Source of the DNA: Phytophthora quininea | Taxonomy: Eukaryota > Oomycota > Peronosporomycetes > Peronosporales > Peronosporaceae | DNA: 64,000 nt | Assembly (NCBI GenBank): GCA_011947345.1 | Contig: JAAVTG010000559.1 | Location: 310,001-374,000 of the forward strand | Reading direction: 5' to 3' | Part shown: positions 19,960-31,260 of the stretch, piece after piece | Numbering within the stretch: position 1 is the stretch's first letter | Layout: the number at the start of each line of letters is the position of its first letter | Program-made: the position numbers and the translations under genes | Notes under the pieces: model-generated | Told to the model about the DNA's origin: nothing | Seen by the model: the letters and a program-made list of their open reading frames with translations, nothing else | Database searches by the model: none

Positions 19960-21932
19960 ATGGTCAGGACGGCGACGCCGGCCCGAGCGCGATCACTGCA
20001 CGCTGCAATGGACGAAGCCTCTTCTCCGTGTGTGAACAAGACGTTGAGTTTCTTGAGTAGTGACGACGACGAAGAGCGGGAGAACGAGGCCAGTAACAGC
20101 AACAGTAGCAGCCAAGACACGGAGCAGGAAAGTAACGGAACTTTTGGAGGTAATTTCGCCACCGAATGCGACGCAGTCAGCGACTGGATCTGTACGGGCG
20201 AGAGGATCCTCCGTACCGACGTCATGAACTGCAGTCTCCGTCGAAAACGCCGCGACGACGAGCCAATTCCGTGGATCAGGAGTCCCCAGCAGCGAGGGAG
20301 AAGTCCGGCGAGCAGGTTAATAACCATAGATATCTGAGTTGCGATAAGGTTGCTGACTTAATATTATGCTGTAGGAGGTCAAGGTCTTCTCCGTGCGGGA
20401 CACCAGCCACACCTGCAACGCTGTTGGGGAGGAATCTAAGCACGAAGTTGTCTATGAGGAGTCCGGGGACAGTAACGCCAGGTTGGTTGGTATTGAGGAT
20501 ACTGTGGAGGTTATTGTTGCTAACGTGTGCATATGCAGCTTGTCGACGGCTGGAGAAGATTGTGCTGCAGAAGCTCAGCGTCGCCGATGGACCGGTGCGT
20601 TGGATTGATAAGGTCACTGTTGGCCGAAGTCAGCTGACGTTTACCTGTGCCATTGGTCATTGTGCAGAACCACTTTGTGACTTCGTTCCAGGAGATGCAG
20701 ACGCTGCGATGGCTTGGCGCTGGAGTGTCGGCGGAGGTGTTCAAAGTTCGGGACCCAAAGGATGGCTCGCTCTTTGCCGTGAAGAAGTCAAAGCAAGAGT
20801 TACGGAGCGATAGAGAGCGGTACGAGTAAATGACAGTGTAAGCGAACTGTAAACGATGATCTAACATTGTATTTACCCACTAGCGAACTTCTGACCCAAG
20901 AGATCGCAGTCCTGGAGAAGCTGGCAGACTTGCAACACAACTTTGATCATGTTGTGCGGTATTACCAGGCCTGGCAGGAGAACGGTGCGTCTCTATTGGG
21001 AACTTGCCTGTTGTATAATTGATCGTGCTGACTAATCTGATGCAGGGTTCTTCTACCTGCAAACGGAGTTGTGCGAGGGCGGCACTCTAAAAGACTTCAT
21101 GGCCATGCGAAATCGAGAGATACTTCCGGAAGCCTACTTATGGAGCATTTTGAGGGATGTTTCCAGTGGGTTGAAGGTTCTGCATGACCACAACATCGTC
21201 CACCTGGACATTAAACCGGACAACATATTTATTACCGAGAAAGGCGAGCTAAAGATCGGCGACTTTGGGATGGCGGGGAAAGTGGTCACGTCTACCAAGT
21301 CATCATGCCAAATTGGAGATCTCGAGGGCGATGCGAAGTATATGGCCAAGGAGCTCCTCACGAGCGCTGCCAGACTCCCATCTGCAGACATCTTCTGTCT
21401 AGGTAAGGTTGTTGTAGTCGATTGTGTTTTTGCTTGAAGTCCTAACTCTTTTGTTCGTCATTGAAGGCATTACTTTGCTGGAGCTTGCAACGGGTGTGAA
21501 TCTGCCAGCGGACGGAAAGGAATGGCACAACCTTCGCGAGGGAGATCTGCCAGCCTTCTCTCCAGAATACTCGACTGAATTGAGGACGCTAATCAAGAAG
21601 GTATGTCTGCAAGCAGCTTCAATTTTGCCAGATTTAAATGCTGAGACTTGCTCGTTTGTAAATGCTTTAGATGATGGACCCAACGCCAGAAAATCGACCC
21701 ACAGCAGAGGTAATCTTACAGCGCTCTCAAGTCCAGAGTGCTACTGAGCCCGTCGCCCAAATCGTAGAGGTATGCAGCCTCTCTTGCATCAGAAGTGTCC
21801 ACCGCTAACTTGATGACCTTGCAGCACGCGCAAGCTCAAAAGCAAATCGTCCCCTCCAAGGTTCGCAGCACCAGTCACTCCGCCCGCAACAGTCTGCAGA
21901 CACCGCACAAGATTCGGATCCCGCTGCAGTAA
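19960..21932 (+). CDS. WEE1: Wee1/Myt1-like cell-cycle protein kinase
   Basis: Nine short exons, all phase-consistent (about 19960-20315, 20375-20481, 20539-20594, 20668-20819, 20884-20984, 21046-21402, 21467-21600, 21671-21769, 21825-21932), give about 440 residues with no broken frame. The N-terminal regulatory region is Ser/acidic. The kinase domain has the glycine loop (LGAGVSAEVFKV), the ATP lysine (LFAVKKSK), the catalytic loop HLDIKPDNIFI, the DFG motif (IGDFGMAG), and an activation segment EGDAKYMAKELL. HLDIKP with GDxxYMAxELL is characteristic of Wee1/Myt1 kinases, which phosphorylate the CDK1 glycine-loop tyrosine and delay mitosis. No membrane segment is seen, which favours Wee1 over Myt1. 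The basic C-terminal tail may aid localisation. Confidence 0.85.
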
Positions 21933-22148
21933 TATTTAACGTCCCTGTTGCGTCCTCAAAAAACGTCCACCTCATAAAACCTCTTCAATACTTATTTATC
22001 AAAGTCCGGTTTGCCGTCCCCTAACCTTAATCGATATTTAACCTTTTAACAAAAGAGTTAACCGCGCTGTTTGGTTGGCTCCAACGCCTCGCTCGCCGTC
22101 GCCCCATTACGGGCGCTTTCAGTATCTCTTTTCTCACGTGATAACAAG

Positions 22149-22820
22149 AGTACGTTCTCGTTGTCGCGATGCCCTCCGCCTCTAGTCCATACTAATGCTG
22201 CTGCCTGTCACCTTACAGTGAAGTTCAACTCGACCGTGTCCTCGTCGCGCCGCAAAAGCCGCAAGGCCCACTTCGGCGCCCACTGACCCAGCGTCGCGTG
22301 CTCATGAGCGCCCCGCTATCCAAGGACCTGCAGAACAAGTACAATGTAAGTTAGTACGCCTCGTACTTTCAGCGTTGTAAGTCCATGTCAGACGCTCCCT
22401 TGCTCTATCGAGGGAGCCTGGCACTTCATGGCAGCGCGGGAACCGTAAGCTTGTGGTAGTGTTATTCCTATTGCGGGGAAATCGTTTGTTGTACTTACTG
22501 TTTGTATTCTGTAGGTTCGCAGCCTGCCCATCCGCAAGGAGGACGAGGTTATGATCGTGCGTGGCTCGCAGAAGTCCCGTGAGGGCCGCGTGACCGCCGT
22601 GTACCGCAAGAAGTTCGTCATCCACGTGGAGCGCGTGGTGCGCGAGAAGGCCAACGGCGCCTCGGTGCCCATCGGCATCGACGCCTCCAAGGTGGTCATC
22701 ACCAAGCTCAAGCTGGACAAGGACCGCAAGAAAATCCTGGAGCGCAAGAACCGCGCCATCGGCGAGGGCGACAAGGGCAAGTTCACGGAGCAGGACGTGG
22801 CCATGGCCAACGTCGACTAA
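22149..22820 (+). CDS. RPL26: 60S ribosomal protein L26 (uL24)
   Basis: The body is clearly L26: [48 protein letters not shown] and [19 protein letters not shown], inside the KOW-type SH3 fold that sits near the peptide exit tunnel. Exon 3 is 22515-22820; exon 2 is 22219-22345 and begins TG-AAG-TTC (K-F-N), the canonical residues after the initiator Met. The only good donor upstream (A before GTACGT at 22150) would supply the A, so the start codon appears to be split by a 69-nt intron. One base seems to be missing from a C-run near 22282 (FGA-PLTQRR). A functional single-copy ribosomal protein gene cannot tolerate that, so a sequence error is likely. Confidence 0.9.
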
Positions 22821-22986
22821 GCTGCGCGTCGTGCGAGGAAATAACCTCTCTCGAGTGTTATTGGAAAGGGACACTTTGACAAATGGTCATCACAATAATG
22901 ATACTTTTTGTCGACGAAAAAAGGTTGTTTTGGTTTGTAGTCTGTTCCTATCTGTCTGCATTTTGTTGTAGGAACTGCGCTCAAGT

Positions 22987-24879
22987 ATGGAGACCGAGGT
23001 GTTGGTGTTTACGAGTGTGGAGGTCGCTCTACGTGGTCGTGCCCACATTGAAGGGCTTTGGCACGTGCAGCAGTCGATCAACGACTTTGTGGCCATCGTG
23101 TCTCGGTTTGCACTGCAGAATGTGCTGACTCAAGACAAAATTCACTTGTTCCACCGGACGCTCCGAGCTGTGGACAAGAGTCGGAATCTGCTGCCTCAGG
23201 AGAAGATGCGGCAGTATCGACACGCGATGGCGCTGGTGGCTGAGCGTGTGAGTCTTCAAGACGGTCAGTTGGAAATGTTGCAAGAACTCTACAAGAGATA
23301 CCCTGGAGCGGTGGATAAGAAAATGTTGGAAGCTGCTGCAAAGAGAGCGGAGATGTCGGTGCTGCAATGGCTTTATGCCCGCAGACCTCGAGTTCTTTTC
23401 ATCAAGAAGTTCGCTGGAATTGAAGTTGAGATCTTCAAGGCTGCCTCGAGAAAAGGTCAAGACGCCATCGTTCACTGGTTGGTGGGGCTCTTTCCTGACA
23501 AGTTTTGGGAGCTGACCAAAGCAGCGAAAGGGGGTCATCTTGATATGATCAAGTGGCTCGTGGAGAACGCCAACGTGGCGGAAAAATCGATTAACGAGGG
23601 CTTTGATGCAGCCGTCAGAGCAGGCCACTTGGACGTCGCGCAGTTCTTGTTTGGAATGTCTGCGTTCAACCACAAAACGCCGACACAATATTATCTGCGT
23701 GTGAATACCGACCTAGCCGCAGCTGGTGGTCATCTGGAAGTTTTGAAATTCCTCCACGAGAAGAAGCTCGATTGGTGTGAGGATGGAAAGACGATGAGCT
23801 TAGCTGCTGCGAATGGCCATCTTCAGGTCGTCAAGTGGATGCACGAACTCGATCCCCAGCTAGGATCGACGAAAGTGATGGATGCTGCCGCGAAAAATGG
23901 TCATCTCGAAGTGGTGCAGTGGCTGCACGAGACTCGGTATAAATGCACGACAGCAGCAATCGACAACGCCGCAATGAATGGACATGTAGAGGTGATGCAG
24001 TGGCTGCACGACAATCGACGTGAAGGTTATTCGACCGATGCAATGGATCTGGCAGCTCTGAATGGACATTTGAATGTTATGCGGTGGCTCCATGCTAATC
24101 GCAGCGAAGGTTGCGCGAAGATGGCAATGCAACATGCAGTGAATAGGAGTGACTTGGAGATGGTCAAGTGGTTACACAAGTATCGGAAGCAGAAGTTCAC
24201 TGGCGATGTGAAAGAAATCGCTGCTTCTGGCAATCTCAAGCTGCTCAAGTGGCTTCATGACAACGACAACGGCAAATGGTCTGCCAGCACGATGGACATC
24301 GCCGCGGCGAATGGCCATTTGGCTGTAGTGAAATTCTTGCACAAGAATCGCGACGAGGGCTGCACAAAGAACGCCATGATCGGGGCAGCTCGCGAAAACC
24401 ATTTCGAAATAGTGAGATGGCTGTGCGGCAACACCAAGAGGCGATGCACAGCGAAAGCTATGGACTATGCAGCAAAGTCTGGCAACCTTCAGATGGTCAA
24501 GTGGTTCAAAGAGAAAGGAGCAAAATGCACTCCGTCAGCAATGCTGTGGGCGGCTGAAAATGGCCACGTTGAAGTGATGAAATTCCTCGACGCCACCTAC
24601 TCGCTGGAGTGGCCGACGCGTTGTATACACACTGCCATGAAGAACGAGAAGGTGGAGGCGATGAAGTGGCTGCACTTCCATTTGAATCAGCCACTGGATT
24701 CCAGCTTTGCTGTTCATGCTGCTCGCAACGACCACATCGCAGTGCTGGAGTTCATGCGCGAGAATTCCGACTATGCCAATGACTCGTCGATCAAGCGGAT
24801 GGGGTACGCCAACGGATGCCCCGAGGTGGCGCTTTGGTACAAGGATCACTTCATGAACCACAAACGTAAGAGAGAGTAG
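22987..24879 (+). CDS. ankyrin-repeat protein of the large oomycete family
   Basis: Intact 630-residue single-exon frame. From about residue 100 to 600 it is a run of some fifteen degenerate ankyrin units with the consensus GHLEVVQWLHE (for example GHLDMIKWLVE, GHLQVVKWMHE, GHVEVMQWLHD, GHLAVVKFLHK, GHVEVMKFLD), spaced about 27-33 residues. The N-terminal 90 residues lack repeats and are probably helical; the C-terminus is basic (HKRKRE). No membrane segment or signal peptide is seen. Such W-L-H ankyrin proteins form large, variable families in Phytophthora and Saprolegnia; their partners are not known to me. A decayed relative lies at 45683-47175. Confidence 0.85.
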   Translation: METEVLVFTSVEVALRGRAHIEGLWHVQQSINDFVAIVSRFALQNVLTQDKIHLFHRTLRAVDKSRNLLPQEKMRQYRHAMALVAERVSLQDGQLEMLQELYKRYPGAVDKKMLEAAAKRAEMSVLQWLYARRPRVLFIKKFAGIEVEIFKAASRKGQDAIVHWLVGLFPDKFWELTKAAKGGHLDMIKWLVENANVAEKSINEGFDAAVRAGHLDVAQFLFGMSAFNHKTPTQYYLRVNTDLAAAGGHLEVLKFLHEKKLDWCEDGKTMSLAAANGHLQVVKWMHELDPQLGSTKVMDAAAKNGHLEVVQWLHETRYKCTTAAIDNAAMNGHVEVMQWLHDNRREGYSTDAMDLAALNGHLNVMRWLHANRSEGCAKMAMQHAVNRSDLEMVKWLHKYRKQKFTGDVKEIAASGNLKLLKWLHDNDNGKWSASTMDIAAANGHLAVVKFLHKNRDEGCTKNAMIGAARENHFEIVRWLCGNTKRRCTAKAMDYAAKSGNLQMVKWFKEKGAKCTPSAMLWAAENGHVEVMKFLDATYSLEWPTRCIHTAMKNEKVEAMKWLHFHLNQPLDSSFAVHAARNDHIAVLEFMRENSDYANDSSIKRMGYANGCPEVALWYKDHFMNHKRKRE

Positions 24880-24904
24880 TCGAGCTGCAACAAATTCACG
24901 TTTG

Positions 24905-27900
24905 TTACGACTGCAGCTTTTGCATTTCTTGCTCAATCATCTGCTTGAGTGAGATGGTGGGCTGGTCTGAGACGAGCTCCACTAACATATTGATAAAGTC
25001 GATCTCGCGTTCCGAGAACTCCCGTAGAGATAGCTCTTGTATTTCCAATCGACGGAGCAATTTGTTGCAAAGCGGCACGGCTTGAGGCAGAGATCGCTTC
25101 ACTGCCGCGAGTAACTTGTCTTCACACTCGCGAGCGTATTCATCTCGACGCCAACTTTGCCCTCGGTTTCCTGAAGATGAGTCTTGCTGCCGCAGTTTGT
25201 TCATCCGATCGCCATGCTTTTCAACGAACCGGTCGAGGATCGTCGCCTTCTTCTTCTCCTGAAAGATTTCCAACATCAGTTCTCGCGAAAGAATCAACAG
25301 CACTATTCGCCGCACTCACATTTTCCAATGATGCCAGATACATTCTTGTCGCGAGTAGCTCTTCCGTTGTCGCTGCTTTCTCTCGCAAAAGTAGTTCATT
25401 TTCTTGATGGAGTTGGTCTGCTTTCTCGAGTGCTTGGTCCATCTCGGCGTTCAGACGTTGTTTGCTTAACCTTGCAGCAACGAGATCCTCCTCCTTATTG
25501 CTCAGATCGCTACATGCACATCAATAAACATCAGCCATAATTTCGTAGTCAGCATCTTTGGCTAGCTCACCGAGAAAGTTGATCGACACGTCGGGTAGAT
25601 TCTCCAGCAAGTCGGGAGCTAACTTGAAGATGCCTATATCCAAGAATCAGTCAGAGCTACAAGCACACTGCGAAACCTCCAGGTAAATACTCTACAAACC
25701 TCTCTTTCCGTCGGAACTCCATCACCTCCCGCTCCAACGCCGACTTCTCCTCGACCACCCGCTGATATTTCTTCTTGATATCAACTGAACCCCGATATTC
25801 GCTTTCGACATGCCATCGCCTCCATCAGCCCCGCCTGTCTATTGACGAGATGGACAGATGAGTGCCAAATTGGTGGAAACAATGTATGTGATGAAATGTT
25901 CTTACCCGAAGCTCCAGCGCCACATTGCGTTCCTGCAATTGTTGAACTTGGGTCTGAAGATTGCGAAGCTCTTGCTCGTACTGCTCGAACACTTGCGGTA
26001 ATGCTGTCCGACTCTCAAGCGCGCGCACTTTGCTCCGTAGCGCCACATTCGCTAACTTCATGTTTTCGATTTGGACCTCAAACATTGCACGAAGCTCTTC
26101 CTGGTCGTGCAGAGCTTCTGCTGCACGCGCTTCCGCTGCTTCTTTTGCTTGTTGTTGCTCGCGAACAATTGATAAGAGAGCGTCGTAGTTCTTGCGGAGA
26201 AGCGTTGCATCTGCTGCTTGGATTTTCTGCGCTGTCTTGACATCCAGACCATCGAGGTTTGGCGGCGACATCATACTAGCTGGCAAGCCAGCTTTCTTGA
26301 ACGCCTTAAGAGTTTGAATAGTAGAAGGTGAAGGCATCGGCTGAGCAAGGGAAATTGGCGAAGAGAGTGGCGACGTTACCACTTCTGCAAATTCCGCCTC
26401 TGGCTGAGAACCGGGCGGGCGTTTATTCGGGCCACGGTACTGAGGCGGAAAACGTTCGGCGGAACGATCAAGTGGAGTATTGTTCGTCTGATCCCAAACA
26501 GATAGGTCGTTGTCGGCTTCATCCTCGAAATCTTGCTTCTGAGGTTGACTTTTACTAGTTTTCAGGTTGGTTTCCAATTCTTCGTGGTCATAGCAGCCTT
26601 GATCAATAATGGGGAGCGGACGATGATGTACGGCCACTGATCGACTAGGTGATAAACAATGAGCTGAACAAAATGACGCCCGAGGACTACTAACTTTCGG
26701 GGGCACAAGTGCATCCACATCATCCAAGGATTCACGAAGGCGGTCATATAAATCTGCAATGGACGGACGAGATTCTTGTGTAGCATTTTGATGGGCGTCT
26801 TCACTCTCTGCAAGCGACGTATCCGCTGTACGACTAGGAGTTGGCACGCAAGCACTGACAGTGTCGATCGATCCACCAAGAATGTCACGTTTCCTCTGCG
26901 CGAATGCAGTTAACCAGCTCATAGCGTCGGGTTCAGAGTCCGCTTGAGAGGAACATGGCGCTGATTGTTGACGGGGTAATTTGCTGTCGCAACTTCTTGT
27001 TGACGCCGGCGGTGTAGAATTCCCAGCTTGAAACCCTTTGAAAGACGATGATGAAGCTACGCGAGATAGCAAAAATTATTACTTGCTGGACCATTCGCCA
27101 CGGTTTGTCGAGTGTATCTGTCGGAAGTAGCGAGATCATGGTCACCTGGGCTGGATTGAAACCCCAACTGCTTGAACGATACTCCACGAAGTCGCTTGCA
27201 GACATTCGTGAAGCCTCGAAGGTTTGCAACAGCGTTCAGCATCTGTACACTCTCCCCAAGACTTGTTCGTGAATCAATGACGTTGGCGTAAAAGAATGTT
27301 TTCGCGTTCGCTGTCAGAATTGGGGCCATGAAGTTCGACAGCATCATCTTGCCCGGCGTTGATCCAGTCAACGGGTTGCTGTTTCTTCTCGAAGGCTGTC
27401 TCAAGTCATGCAAAATATTGTACAGTTCGTGCTTCTCTTGGGTCGAGGTGTGGTCTAGGAATTCCTTCTGGTCGATGAGATCCACAAGGTGCACTGTGCT
27501 AACTTGACCACAATGAAACAGTGCCAGCCGCACGAAAAAGTGAGCACTTTCAGCATTATGCTTCCGCACGATACGATTCGTCTTTGCCGTCTGCACGATC
27601 CGAAAAGCACTCTCCAAAGAAGGTGCTTCCAGCGAAACAAACGAAATTGGTGCCTCAGTTGTTGGCGGCTTGAGTATTTCCACTGGCGATCCTCCTGTTG
27701 GCGCATTCAGGAGGTCGAATGCTTGGTTGTTCACAATGATCCAACTGCTAATTCCCAGCCGCCAATTTCCATCGGCAAAGCCCTTGTCTGAGAAGAACGC
27801 GTGAAATATTCCAGCTAGCTGACCGTGCATCTCGACAACATCATTCATTTCCATTTCAGGTTGAGGCGCTAAAACTCCACCAGCACCGCCCACACTCTTA

Positions 27901-28293
27901 CCAAACAATAATCGAAACTTCTGGGTTGGATGCACCCCCACACGACAATATTCGCATTGATCCCATCGCGTGACGTTCGCAAAGCTGGCAACGTAATTTC
28001 GTTGAAAAATCGGCAGCATGCGAAATCGAACTCGATGAAAACACCGAGTGGAATTCCCAATCAACCGAGAGTCCAGTGTTTCCTCCACTCGCGATACTTG
28101 TCGACATACTTGACGAGTTCTCGCTGCTGGGCTTGTTAATTACTCGAACACAATTTCGTTCTGGGAGAACTTCTAGCACGGGCGTCGCTCGATTCGCAGC
28201 CGTGACGTAGCACGAGACATGAATTTCGCTCAACACGCCATCGTCACCAACACGTTCTGCACTTCCCCTGCTACTCAAAGCTCGCTCCGCCAT
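24905..28293 (-). CDS. kinesin-like protein with a degenerate (ATP-site-less) motor and coiled-coil tail
   Basis: The N-terminal 400 residues align by pattern to a kinesin motor: EIHVSCYV at strand 1, FRLLFGKSVGGAGGV where the P-loop should be, LGISSWIIVNNQAFDLLN (the EIYNE strand), RIVRKHNAESAHFFVRLAL (switch I), STVHLVDLIDQKEF (switch II), and a clear C-terminal AKTFFYANVIDSRTSLGES. None of GxxxxGK[ST], SSRSH or DLAGxE survives. A Ser/Pro-rich linker follows, then a long coiled coil (for example YEQELRNLQTQVQQLQERN) and tail exons at about 25571-25633, 25320-25509 and 24905-25258. The frame carries an apparent extra T near 28035 and a missing T near 27065; the exon join near 25830 is unclear. 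It ends 25 bp from the convergent ankyrin gene. Confidence 0.75.
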
Positions 28294-28790
28294 CACTTCC
28301 AGGAGCGCCTTCTCGCAAAATGCGGTTAGACACTACTCGCCAAAACGCCTGAGCTGTAACGCCAGACATAGAGTTTGCCACAGCCGAGTGATCTACGAGA
28401 GCAGTGTGAGTGACTTGGCTTCCAGGACGCCGTCTTGATCACTGCGTACCCAGCTAATTCGCCAGAAGGTATGCGCGCCAAAACGTTGTTACTGCTCAAG
28501 AAATTGGGGACCCACTTTTTACAGACTGTGTACACCGAATGCTGACGCTTTTGCAGGCTCTAGTTTAGCCGGACACATTACGCGGAAAGTAAGGTCAAAA
28601 TGGCCGCACACGCGTCACGAGGCACCACCGGTATGTCGCCCCACCAGCTACCAGTTCCCAGAGTTTGTTCGACGTCGCGCAGACGACACGCCATCTCGTG
28701 CACCTACACCACCTCGACATCTACTCGCAATAAGCAAAACAAATACTGTTCAACATACATTAATAAAAATAAATGAACCGAGACAAGAGT
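28294..28790. other. intergenic, upstream of the kinesin-like gene
   Basis: About 500 bp between two minus-strand genes. Short frames show no family features. It should contain the promoter of the kinesin-like gene. Confidence 0.4.
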
Positions 28791-29789
28791 CTAGCTCCAA
28801 AGAACGCCTTCCTCCTCCATAGCACTGTCTTCTAGGATCTCGGAGCGCTCGAGCGCCACGTGTGTGTCTGTCTTGCGTCCGACCGTCTCGACCAGCTCGT
28901 CAAAGAGCCCGATCTTCCACGCAAAATGCTTCTCCTCCAAAAATACCATACACGGTAAGCATTCCAGAAATGCGCATTGTCTAACTTCTTGACCAGGGCT
29001 CCGTTCACTGATTCTCGGAAAACCTTCTCGATCCGCTGTACATCGACCTGGACGTCGCTCAGATCCACACCATTGTTCACAAGGAAGCGCAACAGCACCA
29101 ACAGCTCGTATTCAGACGGTCGGTAGTGACCACTGTGAGGATAAATAGTTTTAATGACCCCGTTCGTGATCACCATCATGCCAGCCGTCTGGACACACTC
29201 ACCACCGACGAAACTCGTGTGGTGGATGCGAGGATTTTCTTCGTCTCTTTCTGTGACCCGTAGAGCACTCCATCACGCAGGACGAAGATCCATCCCTCGG
29301 GTCCAGTCTCCACGATCTCTTGCGACGCGTCGTGTACAATCACGCCGTTCTGTACAGAGAGCGCAAACTTTTGGCGTTCTGCGGCTGTGTCGCAGTAGAG
29401 CACCGTCTCCTTCTCCAGTTTGCTGCGTGGCACGCCTGCCACCTCAATCGACTCGTCGTCCAGCCACTCCCAGAAGCTCGGCTTCGTCGGCTCCATCGGC
29501 TGGCGCTTCCACTCTTTGTAGTACGCACGCAGGTTCGCCCCATAGCTAAACAGACACCAACCCAGTCAGTTAGACACCTCTACATGATTCTGAACAAACG
29601 CAACCAGTAACCAACTAACCGGTGCTTGCGGTCGCAGACTTCGAGCCAGCTCTTCTTGTCCACCACCGAGATATTGCCGGCACTGTAGCCCTTCACCAGT
29701 TTGGGTGAGTACTTCTTGGCCAACTTGACGATCTCGTGCATGTTTTGGTATGTGGTTCGTCGTTTGGCACGCATGCCCTCAGCAGTCAT
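28791..29789 (-). CDS. IQM-like protein (core of plant IQ-motif/calmodulin-binding IQM family)
   Basis: Two exons: about 29620-29789 and 28791-29545, joined in phase 2. The core matches plant IQM proteins block by block: DRKHRYGANLRAYYKEW, SFWEWLDD, VPRSKLEKETVLYC, GPEGWIFVL, the hallmark IHHTSFVGGECVQTAGMMV, and IYPHSGHYRPSE. Plant IQMs bind calmodulin through an IQ motif and act in stress signalling. I see no perfect IQ motif in the 60 residues before the core, only a basic stretch (MRAKRRTTYQ), so calmodulin binding is not established. Two one-base deletions (near 29235 and 28945, the second in a T-run) break exon 2; the final frame ends in an acidic tail (EDSAMEEEG). Confidence 0.8.
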
Positions 29790-31260
29790 TGGGGGAGCGT
29801 CTGCTGCTGCGTACAGTGTTTCTGTTTGGGTGTCACCTGCCAGTTAGCCCACTCCAGTCTCTTCCTCCGACCCGCTCTGGTCTGTGTCTGTCTTGGCCGC
29901 CACGATGCCGTCTTTCAGTAGTTTTGCTCCGTGTGTAAGCCCAACACAACCTACTCGACCGGAAGCTTAAAAGGCGAAGTCTTTCGTGCAACTCCGTCCG
30001 GTTTCACTGCAAGAGCGCAAACTCAACCGCAGCGAAGAGCCAAGTCTTTTGTGTGTGTGTGGGAGGGAGACAAACGTGCAACAAAAGACGTTTGCTGGGC
30101 AACTTGTTTTGTCCTCTATCTTGGCAACAACAGAGTTTAAAACACTACGTCGCTGGTCGGGTGCAACACACAGAAAGAGGCAAGCAAGGCGCAGTTAGGT
30201 ATGAGAGCGAGCGGGGGCTGGCGTGCAGCTACATCAGGGTACAAACACTACAGCCACGTCGAACGCACCTCCTGCTGTGTCTACGCTGCGACGCAAATTC
30301 TCGACTGAGAGAGAACACGCGAACGAGACTTGGCTTGCCGCACTGGTGGGCCCCTTCCTAATCGCCGGTTACGATGAATCTTCTGGACGCCGACAAATCG
30401 CGCTTCTTATCGAGCGAGAAAATTGCGAAATGAACTCGTAGAAAAAGGGGTTCAAAGCGGCGGGTCCCCTGCCGTGGGCGTCTCCGCCAATCATCAGCGC
30501 GCATCGAGGACCGGATATTTTCCTTAAAAAAAAAAGCTTCCGAAAAGTCAGAACTCCTCTGAAGAAGCTTGGCACAGGTCCGAGCTGAACCCGCATTTGC
30601 CTGTACAGGTTTGATTTCGATGAAAGGAAGACCGGCAAGGAGTGCGATGGGGTGGCAGATTCGGTTGGCCTCCAACTTGGAGAAATTCAGCAGGGAAAAT
30701 GCAATCGGACGACCAAACAAGGGCGCTGCCGGGCCGTTATTACGAAGGGGATCAGCTTTTGATGCGTCGTTGTCTGCAAGCTGTATACACCTCCCATGGA
30801 CCAGCTTGTTGAAACGGAGTCGTGCGATGTATTAAAGCGTGAAAGTGTAGTTACGGTGGTGTCGCGCATTATTACCGCGCCAGGTCCGACGAGCAGGACA
30901 AGCAAGGTGGACTGGACTGGCTCCGCTCGCCAGCCGCACTCCCAATGATCTGCCCGGCACCTGTGCGAGACCACAGCTGCCACGAGAATACTGCAAGAAA
31001 TGCTGCAGCCGTCGACTTTATCGAGCTGCTGGGGCAATCTACGCGAGATATTGAAGCAGGCCAGCAGACAGCGCGTCAGACAAAGATGGAAAGGATGGCT
31101 ACACGCCACCATTGCCCCTGGCACCGTCGCTCCTGCACTCGAGACCGCCGGGATGCTGGTCACGGCTCACTGCAACGCATCTGGCATGCTGTGGAAACGA
31201 CCGGCGGTTGTCCAAGTGCTAGCTGTAACGGGTGCTTTGAAAAATCGGTCAGTCGGCGAC
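29790..31260. other. long intergenic region
   Basis: About 1.5 kb between divergent genes (IQM-like and Tudor-like). Short frames on both strands overlap and lack motifs. A TG run (30050-30060) and a 10-bp A-run (near 30528) are the only simple repeats. The frame of the Tudor-like gene is open back to 31000, so that gene may start earlier than annotated. Confidence 0.45.

Noticed and set aside
27040..27075. 26-nt GT-AG segment at the end of the kinesin-like motor
   Set aside because: Too short for an intron; one more T in the adjacent T-run keeps a continuous frame.
30687..31163. 158-codon minus-strand frame in the intergenic region
   Set aside because: Cys/Ser/Thr-rich, no motif, no start context, and it overlaps the open extension of the Tudor-like gene.
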